From Diplodia intermedia (lineage: Eukaryota > Ascomycota > Dothideomycetes > Botryosphaeriales > Botryosphaeriaceae), in contig JAKEKT010000055.1 of the NCBI GenBank assembly GCA_021495925.1, positions 62,001 through 126,000 of the forward strand: 64,000 nt of DNA, written 5' to 3'. The notes under the pieces were generated by a model. That model had not been told where the DNA came from, searched no databases, and saw nothing but the letters and a program-made list of their open reading frames with translations. Below are positions 56,035-64,000 of the stretch, piece by piece; position 1 is the stretch's first letter, and every line of letters starts with the position of its first letter. Position numbers and translations under genes: made by a program.

Positions 56035-59000
56035 ATGAGCGTTACAACAAGCTCCGCCAACGTTGATCCTCCGCCTCTGCTCTTCGGCCAGCGCTCGCCG
56101 ACACCGCCTTCCTTCGCCTCCTTCCCTCAGAGTGCACCCCAAAGCCCGACCAGCCCGCGGGCGCACCCACCGCTCTTCCCCGACGACGCCGACATGAACC
56201 ACAACAACCCGCTGCCGCCTGCGCCGAGGGTCGAGCAGAGTGAGAGCGAGGATTCGGACATGGATGACACAGACGGCTCCGAGGAGCTGTCCGCACACTT
56301 GGTCCGGCCGGGTGCGCCCTTGGACCCGGCTCGCCCTCCCAGCGTGCCTGCCGTGACACTGCGCGAGGAGCAAGACGCCATGGACACCTCTCCGGATCAG
56401 CCTGGAAGCTTTACTTTCGGGCGTCCTGGCGGCCAGCCTCTATCTCTTGACTTTCTTTATAACACTCCAGTGCCTCCACCGCCAGCACCCATAAACGAGC
56501 AAACAACCCCAACGATTGGGGAACTACTCACCCGCGTAAACTCGCGCGGCAGCTCTGTCGATAGCGGCGGAGATCCCGATGAGCGTCCTCTGCAGCCACC
56601 ACCACCGCCGCCACCTGCTCTCGCTCCTCCACAATCGGCACCTGGCTCTCCCCATGCCGGAGGTGCAGCTGGCGAACAGGAAGAGGCTTCAGACGACGAA
56701 GAGGATGTCCTCCCTCCTTGGAGGGAGCTCAAGGAGGACACATCGGTGCCGGATGAGGAAGAGCTCCGAGAGATCGAAGCAATGGGCGAGCATAGTGCGC
56801 TGGATGGTAAGTCCTTCCACCCCATTGTCTCCGGCTTAGCACATGCTGAAGAGGTCAATTATAGATGAGTACTGGCAACGGAGAACATTCCAAGATCTTG
56901 ACGACCCCGAGCACACTCCTGGGCCAACCGGAAGAGTGGACTGGACCATCCCGAACTACAATGGCACACGCGAAAACCCCAATCGGGAGCTTCTCATGAA
57001 GTCACCCATTGTGAACGTCGGAGGCTATGATTGGCAGATCAAGTTTTATCCCCGTGGCAATGACTCGGATTTCTTGAGCGTGTATGTTGAATGCTTGTCT
57101 GTGGCGCGAAAGGAGAACCAGAGCGAAGCACCTGCGTCCGAAGGAGCGCTTGGCATCAATTCTGAGCACCCGAACCCGCGCGTCACGCCCCACCCACCTT
57201 CTACGGCAGCTCCATCTCCAGAATATCGGCAAGGCCCCCTTCCTCTGCTCACTGACGAGCCGGTCCCCAAGCGGCGGAGTGTTGCCGCGCAAGTGTCCGT
57301 TGTGCTCTACAACCCCGCTGAGCCGCGAACAAATTACTTTCGGCAATGCTCACACAGGTTCTGCCCGGATTCGCCGGATTGGGGCTGGACTCGCTTTGCT
57401 GGCCCGTACTTTGAGATTCACTTTCGACAGCGGGGCCAGCGTCAGGCATTGCTTCGAAACGATAAGCTGGTGCTCACTGCTCACATTCGGATCATCAACG
57501 ATCCCACTGAATGCTTATGGGAGCATCACAGCCGCGAAAACCGATGGGACAGCTTCGCAATGACAGGTCTGCAGGGACTAGCGGATTCAGAGTACGAATC
57601 ACATGCCGGAAGCCTGATTGCCGCAATCTCCTCGTGGATGCTACTCAAGCCCTTCCGACAATTTCTCTACGAGCTCGAACTAACCGACCCCACCAAAGAA
57701 GCCAGAGCAAAGCCGAAGCCGCTTCTATCTGCTCTTCAGAGGACAATCTACAAGCTCCGGACCGAAGTTCTCCCGGGATCCGGTCCAGTAGACCTGGACG
57801 ATGTCGCAGATGCGCTCGAATGGTACGGTACTGATTCGTGTCTGAGCAAGCTGGACGTTATCGAGATCTGGGAGATTCTGCGGGCGAAGATTGAGTACGA
57901 ATTGGCGGACACCCCTTCCAAAGATAAGTTGAAGGACCTGTTCGGGCCAGAGAGAGATCGCATGGTGAACATCCCGACATACCGCGCCCCGGTCGCAGAT
58001 TGCCCGGACATGCAGGCTGCGATCGACAAGTCGGTCAACCTGGTCCAGCCAGGCGCTCCTCTACCCAAGGTTCTGCATGTGGAGTTGGAGCGGCAGGAGT
58101 TCAACCGGGAGAATCGGTCGATGCGAAAGAGGGCGGATAAGGTGAAACTGCTGGAGAAGGTCACCATCAACAAGACAGCCTATATCCTCTACGGCTTCAT
58201 TGTCCATAGAGACAGCCTCCAGTCCGGATCGTACTATTCAGTCGTTCGGCCCAAAGGTCCTGGAGGCAAATGGTACGCATACTACGACGGCAAGGAAGAG
58301 AACCGCGTGGTTTGTTTGACTAGGAGGCAAGCAATCGAGGCGCACGAGGGTGGTGGCACAGAAAAGTCGGCTGTGGCCTATATTGTCATGTACGTCCGTC
58401 AAGACGTTGTTCCGAAACAATTCAGCAAAGATGAGCCAAAATGGGAGGTACCTCAATGGTTGAAGAACCGCTCCATCTGCGGCCGCAAGCAATCGGTTTT
58501 TGAGACAACGGAGGAGACTTTGGACTACCAGGTCTTTGACTCTGCTGCCTTTTCTCAGCACGAAGGACCCGGGATCATGGATCCCTACGACCCCAAATGG
58601 GAGACTTCTCCTTACCGCACTAACATCAAGCTCCCGGCCTCGGCGTCTGCAAGGGAAGTCAGAAAGCTTCTGGCGCAACAGTTCCACGCCAAGGATCCTC
58701 GTCAGGTCAAATTCTGGTTCCTTGACCACCCGAACGGCACATCTCATCGGCCGACAATGCGCAGCAGCAGCACGATCGAGGACCCTCGCGATGATCCAGA
58801 TCAATCGCCGACTTGGACGCTCAAGACTGCAGCAGAGCATCGGCCAGAACGCAGGATATGGGTACACGTATTGGACTTTGCGGATCTGCCTGAGCTTCCA
58901 AAGCCAACTGCCTTGGTCAACGAAGTTTCAGAGTCCGGACCTGCGGGCAATCGGCATAGCGAAGATTCTCCCATGAGCGATGCAGGGGGAAATGGCATTC

Positions 59001-60172
59001 AGACGGATGAGCAGATGGATCTAGTGATTTCCGAGGGACTTGCTGCGCAGGCTGCTCGTATTTCCCAAGGGGACGTCATTGGCGATCCAGCTTTCACCCT
59101 TCCTCGGCCACCCCATACCTCAGTAGCTGACAGTAGCGACACTGAGATGGCCAACAACAATGAGGCTGCGCACATGATGCCAATGCCACCGCCTCCGCCA
59201 ATGGCTGGAAGTTTCAGCACCCCGCCTCTTCAGCCCATGGAAAACGTGGTTGTGATAGCAAATCCGAACATTCCTCCGTTCGACTTCGCCGTACCTCCTC
59301 CGATCACCCACAACCTCACTGCTTCCCATGAAGAGATCTACTACTTCTTGAAGGAGTTTGAGCCGGAATCTCAGACACTGAGAGCCCACAAGACGGTGGT
59401 TGCCAAGAAGAGTGATCGAATCGACCATTCAGTTCTTGACGCCTTGGACTGGCCACGCGACATTCCGTTTGATGTCTACGAAGAAGAAGCGCCCATGGTC
59501 GCTACCAAGCTCCAACGCGGTAGTGTATCCTTCAACCAGGCTGGTATACACAGCACAGCTATCCTCATTGCCCAAGTACGTCTCGGCCCGGAACAGCGGG
59601 CTGAGCTTGCAAGTCGCGCCCTGTTCTCGGACCCTGGCGACTACGTCCAGCACGCAACAGCTGCCCGCTTCGTGACGTCTACCACCCCGCTGACAGGCCA
59701 TTTCACCATGGACTACTTCAGCTCGGAGCATTACATGGGCGTACTCGTTCGCGGACGCCCCCACGGAACTGGGCGCCATCTCTACTTTGACGGAAGCGAG
59801 TACATCGGCTCCTACCGCCTTGGACAGCGCCATGGCAACGGGCGTCTCACGTATCCCAACGGCGACGTCTATGAGGGGGAGTGGGCAGACAATCTGCCAG
59901 AAGGCCGTGGTAGCTTCATCGAAGCTGAAACCGGCAACTCGTACCTTGGCGGCTGGAAGGCAGGCAAGAAGTTCGGTGAGGGTGTTACGCACTGGAAGAA
60001 CGCGCAGGAGATCGAGCGTCTTTGCCGCATCTGCTGGGAGGAAAGTGCAGACGCGGCCTTCTACGACTGCGGACACGTCGTTGCATGTCTGAACTGCGCG
60101 CGCAGGGTGGACAACTGCCCGGTGTGCAGGAGGAGGGTTCTCAGCGCGATGAAGCTTTACTTCGGCAACTGA
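56035..60172 (+). CDS. MATH, USP7-like (pseudo-protease), MORN and RING-finger protein; probable E3 ligase
   Basis: 1359 residues; exons 56035-56806 and 56865-60172 (58-base intron GTAAGT...TATAG). Residues 1-257 are disordered, Pro-rich, then acidic. A MATH/TRAF-like domain occupies about 280-480 (VDWTIPNYNG, GGYDWQIKFYPRGNDSDFLS, TRFAGPYFEIHF). A USP7-like catalytic domain covers about 490-775: TGLQGLADSEYESHAGSLIA is the Cys box, ALQRTIYKLRTE and KVLHVELERQEFN match USP7 landmarks, and SGSYYSVVRPKGPGGKWYAY is the His box. The catalytic Cys position is Ser503 and the His position Ser713, so protease activity is unlikely. Ubiquitin-like segments resembling the USP7 C-terminal region follow (about 840-885 and 1080-1165). 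Four MORN repeats lie at 1214-1303 and a full RING-HC finger at 1311-1347 (CRIC, DCGHVVACLNC, CPVC) ends the protein. E3 activity is inferred from the RING; the substrate is unknown. Aspergillus genomes carry proteins named 'MATH and UCH domain protein', which may be orthologues. Confidence 0.88.
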
Positions 60173-62291
60173 GAAGGCCGATGGCTTCGAGTCGTCGGAC
60201 ACGCGGATGTGAGACGATGTATTGACGAAGAGTGATGGAAACATACGTGAATAGCGACAATGGGTACCTTGGCCGGAAATCTGGCGGAGTTTGAACGGAT
60301 ACAATGGGACGGGGCTTTACATACAGCACATGGAACACACACACGCACACACACACACCGGGTGCAAACACAGGATTGGAAAGCAAGGCGAAGCGGAACG
60401 CGGGCATCAAGAATGGCGTTACATACCCCTCAAACCGGTATTCATGGATACAACGGCTTTTGAGCGAACGGAACGGGCTGGCGAAAGAATGGCCTGGGTT
60501 TTTCATACTTTTTTTTCCTTTTCCCCTCTCGCTCCATTCCGAGGGTTTCGTTTTAGTTTGAAGGCGCCAAGAGGCGAAGCCTGGCACATTTCCACCCCGG
60601 TACTCCTTTCTCGGTTCGGTATTGGCTCTTCGGTTTGTTCGGTCTTCTTTTCTTTCTATTCCAACTGTTCTTACTTTCTTTTTTTCTCACGGCTCCGGAG
60701 TAGATAGGCTTGTTTAGGCAAGTAGGAAACTGATCGTTTGATTCGGACTTATGCGTAATTCAATTCTTTACTTCTCTCGTGCTTCGCTGCCTTTGACCAT
60801 TGTCGTAGGCAGCGGGCTCGAATTCCGCATCCCTCCTTTCGTACTGATGTTGACTTCAGGATGGGGATGGTTGGACGTTGCTTCTTGTGATTTCGCTACA
60901 TCGAGAGCCATCCTATCCTGCTTGCCGTCCTCTCCATTCAGTTCTTTCTACCCTTTCTAGACAAGGTACATGCCTCGACGGGAAGGGTGCAGTGGTACGT
61001 GCTCCAACACTGCAGATCGCCAAAGCAGCCCGGGACCAAAACCATCGACGTTTGCCCCCGCCGCTTCGGTCTCGGTGCAAAAACGCACACACGTCGCCGC
61101 GATCTGCCGGCTGCAATGCAGTTCCGTCAAGCATCATGCATGCGGGCAACATCATATTATCCTCCACTCCCAACCACACACGCACCGCATGCTTCTGTGG
61201 AGAAGACCGCTTTCGGCTTCCAACGCCGCGCGCGACTTGCATGCCCTGCGAATGAGAGAGAAGCGCGGGTCGGCGCCATAGGCTGTGCAGCCGCCGAGCG
61301 CAACGGCTCTGGCCCGAAGTAGGGAAATCGCTCGCCTGCGGACACGTGTTCGTGTGTCGATGTGGTGGCGCGTCGCGCCAGTGCCCCCTGCGTCTTCGGG
61401 TCGGGCTGCCGTCGTCGTCGTCGCAGGTTGGCGTGCCTCTCTTCCTTTGGTGGGATTTTTTTTTTTTGCGGCTTCGTGGTGGCGTATGTGAATGCGGTGG
61501 GCCTGTTGATGGCTTGTTGCTTGATTTGAGCGGATGTTTGTGTGCTTGGTGGAAGATGCCGAAGAGGCGATGTCACCGGTGGCAGCGGGGATGAATGGGA
61601 GAGAAGCATTTGTCGGGACTGGTTCGGCGTGGGGCGTGTGTTTCGGTACGTTGAAAGCGTGGCGCTGAGACGTCGTTGGAAGCCTTGTTGGCTTGACTTC
61701 ATTATAGGCATAGTGGATGGTTGAGTCTATCGGGAGGTTGCATGATGTGTTCTTTGGAAGAAATTTGTCTCGAATTGGTAGAAACAGTTTGGAGACTTGG
61801 ACCCTCTGGAAACATACAATCAAGAGTGACTTACATTGACATGGCGCGTTTTTCTTAGCACAACGGAAAAGGCCGGATAGTGTATCTAATTAGTTGATGG
61901 AGTATGTTTTTCTAAACCAGCAGAGTGGGATTATCTGTGAATACGCCGTTCAAGGCGCCAATCCTGGATATCGTTTGATAGATGTTATAGTGCTTTAAGG
62001 TGAGATGGGTTTTATACACGGACCCAGCCGACCCCAGACGCGGTTTGAACTCCACCATCTCCCCGGCTCTTTTGATGACCAAGCAAGCCACGACAGCTTC
62101 AAGAACACACGAGCATACGTCGACGCCCAGAACCCTGATCGAATCGACATTTTTCTTCTACCTGCATGTCTGTATCATCAGCGCCGGACCAAGTCCACCC
62201 CCCCGCCGCGCCGCCGCATTGCTCAAACCACAGTCCAACCACCCACACGATGCCGCGCCGCGCCCCGCCCTCGGCCCTCCCCTCCCTCCCT
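60173..62291. other. Convergent intergenic region, no supported gene
   Basis: 2.1 kb between two stop codons facing each other. It contains (CA)n at 60336-60358 and T-runs near 60510 and 61448-61457. The two overlapping minus-strand frames at 61152-61823 are Arg/Thr/Pro-rich without domains. Confidence 0.55.
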
Positions 62292-62738
62292 TCACAGACG
62301 ACACGCCACCGCCCACCCCACCCCGGGAAACATGCACTTCAACACCTCGACATCGTCCTTCGCGCGCAGCAGCACCAGGACGCAGCCGCCGCCGCACAGC
62401 GCGAGCGAGTAGACGTAGCGGTACGCGGACGGGTCGCGCAGGGCCGCCGTGATGTAGGAGTCGTCGACGACCGCGGGGGTGATCCTGTCGTTGTTGTTGT
62501 TGTTGTGGCGGCCGCCGAGTGCGGGGATGCAGCAGAAGTAAAAGTAGACGCCGAGGGCTTTGAAGGTGGTGTCGAGCATGAAGAGGAAGATGGCTTCGTC
62601 GAGGATGGCTTGGGGTGGCGAGGTGGGGGTGAGTGGTGCGGGGAAGGTTGTGGTGGGGTGGTGGTGGTGGAGGAAGGGCCGGAAGCAGCTGAGGAGGAGG
62701 AGGGTGGTGAAGATGAAGTGGAGTTTGTCGGAGGACAT
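62292..62738 (-). CDS. Small multi-pass membrane protein, function unknown
   Basis: Unrecognised, 148 residues from MSSDKLHFIFTTLLLLSCFR; the frame is open 77 codons upstream to an ATG at 62969, but that part is Pro/Thr/Asn-rich leader-like sequence, so the shorter start is preferred. Three hydrophobic segments: about 6-23 (LHFIFTTLLLLSCFRPFL), about 45-72 (DEAIFLFMLDTTFKALGVYF and YFCCIPALG), and about 105-122 (YVYSLALCGGGCVLVLLRAK). The short loop between the second and third holds an Asn run (GGRHNNNNNDRITPAVVDDS). The C terminus is KCMFPGVGWAVACRL. The hydrophobic pattern and codon choice support a real gene; organelle and role cannot be told. Confidence 0.55.
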   Translation of the reverse strand: MSSDKLHFIFTTLLLLSCFRPFLHHHHPTTTFPAPLTPTSPPQAILDEAIFLFMLDTTFKALGVYFYFCCIPALGGRHNNNNNDRITPAVVDDSYITAALRDPSAYRYVYSLALCGGGCVLVLLRAKDDVEVLKCMFPGVGWAVACRL

Positions 62739-64000
62739 GGTGGTTTGGTGGTTTGGTGGAGGGAGCGTTGGTTGGGAGCGTTCGGTGGTGGGCCTTGGGG
62801 GTTTGGTTGTGGTGTGTTCCTGGGGTTTTCTTTTCTTTTGGCGGTTGAGGGAGGCGAGTGGAGTTGGTAGGGTAAGGAGGAAGTTTGGACTTTGATGTTG
62901 TGGGGGTTTGTATTCCCTGGAAAGTCTGTGATTGTTCTTGGAACACATGACGACCGGGTTAGTCTCCATTTACTTGTGTTTACCCACTCACTCACCTGCT
63001 TGCTTCGGCAGACCAGCCATGATATGTTACGGAACTGCCACACGATGGCTATGTATCTTTGACGAACAGGACTCGATCCTCTCAAATCTGGCCACGGTTT
63101 GATAGCCAGCAGCTCAACTCAAGTGTCAGAGAAACCTACCTTAGTTTGTGGATATGCTATGATGCAACTTCGACTTGCCGTGGGGCAGCACAGGGCAACT
63201 CCGCCCGTGGGCCGCATACTTAATGCATGTTGGCGTTGCACACACTCGCGTGGGAAAGGAACCAGGTCGAAACACTTTACTAACCTCCATTTCTCTATAC
63301 AATATTTTTCTATTTCCCGCAAAACGAGATGACAATGACACAGTAGCCGCGCCAGATCTTATTTACGTAAGTTATGAGCCACTTCGAAGCCCAAGAACAG
63401 TGAAGCCTCTCCGTCACCATTGCACATATCGCAACACAAAAACAACACCGTAATTGTGAAGAGAACAGTTCGTAAGCAGCTGCTCTGCGATCTCAATGTT
63501 TCCTATTCATCTTTGGCAAATGCGCATTTCCTGCCTCCCGAATTGCTCAAGCTTTGCATGACTATATCTCCACCAACGACGCTTCGACGTATACTTTGTA
63601 GATAACTTATTCGGATAATTGATATCGGCTACAACCTCTCATTAGCTAAGCAGCCACAAGTCCTTATAGCTTCTCTATCCCCTTAGTCTAAGTCTTCTAC
63701 TTATATATTATTATAGTCTTAAGGTAACTTCTACGGGCTTTTCGCGGCCTACCTGTTAGGAAAGCAACACATTGACCCGTTAATGGTAGTAGTAGTGGTG
63801 GTAGTAGTGGATGGTGATGTAGCCAATATGGCGGCCAGGCTAATGACCGCCGCCGAAGAAGAACTGGACCCTTTCGATATTCGAAATAAAGACAACCATC
63901 ACAATGAGCAGAGTTTTCTTGAAGAGATTTGATTGTGAACAAAAAAGCCGGCTGATTTGTTTGTAGGTATTTACAGGTGATTTATCGAAGCCGTCGAAAC
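62739..64000. other. Right-edge region, no supported gene
   Basis: It contains the leader of the small membrane-protein gene and, from about 63590 on, AT-rich DNA with many TA steps. A TAG/GTG-like triplet run at 63785-63812 is a microsatellite. No coding signal reaches the window end. Confidence 0.5.

Noticed and set aside
61152..61823. 223-codon minus-strand open frame
   Set aside because: Thr/Pro/Arg-rich, overlapped by a second frame of similar length on the same strand, no domain.

Overview
The window is nuclear DNA from a filamentous ascomycete (Pezizomycotina; a dothideomycete would fit but is not proven). The evidence is short GT-AG introns of 51-124 bases (one of 268) with CTAAC/CTGAC-type branch sites, GC-rich coding sequence, kilobase-scale intergenic stretches full of simple repeats, and clear fungal orthologues. 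I see no bacterial, viral or CRISPR-like content and no confident tRNA or rRNA.

Layout, left to right. The 3' part of a heat-shock transcription factor (HSF1 type) enters from the left edge. It is followed by a cysteine-rich single-pass membrane protein (3980-5649). A divergent pair comes next: a CD2BP2/Lin1/Snu40-type GYF splicing factor (minus) and UFD1 (plus). A 4.3-kb gene-poor, repeat-rich spacer separates UFD1 from an RRM+R3H protein of the Pin4/Cip2 type. Histone H2A.Z follows, then an unrecognised N-terminally anchored membrane protein (22831-24466) convergent with an unrecognised acidic protein (25322-27299). From 27.3 to 35.2 kb there is mostly non-coding DNA with one tiny Cys/His-rich gene (29834-29998). 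Then come, all on the minus strand, a small SANT-like basic protein, a NAPE-PLD-type metallo-beta-lactamase-fold phospholipase, PHO88/SND3, an unrecognised disordered protein, and the very large SNT1 (Set3 complex) gene. On the plus strand follow deoxyhypusine synthase and a 1359-residue MATH/USP7-like/MORN/RING protein. A small multi-pass membrane protein lies near the right edge.

The genes do not form a metabolic cluster. They are mostly housekeeping functions: ubiquitin and proteostasis (UFD1, the MATH-RING protein, HSF1), chromatin (H2A.Z, SNT1), RNA (GYF factor, RRM-R3H protein), translation (hypusine synthesis), and membrane/lipid functions (PHO88, NAPE-PLD).

The most interesting observations are: (1) the USP7-related protein at 56035-60172 appears to have lost both its catalytic Cys and His (each aligns to Ser) and carries MORN repeats plus a complete RING finger, so an ex-deubiquitinase scaffold has become a probable E3 ligase; (2) seven related copies of a short palindromic, MITE-like repeat lie near genes; (3) two genes have a first exon that is only the ATG, and PHO88 has 17- and 21-base exons; (4) a 54-residue Cys/His-rich protein of a type I believe recurs in fungi. 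Splice coordinates were read by eye from reading frame, splice sites and homology remembered from families, not by alignment software.
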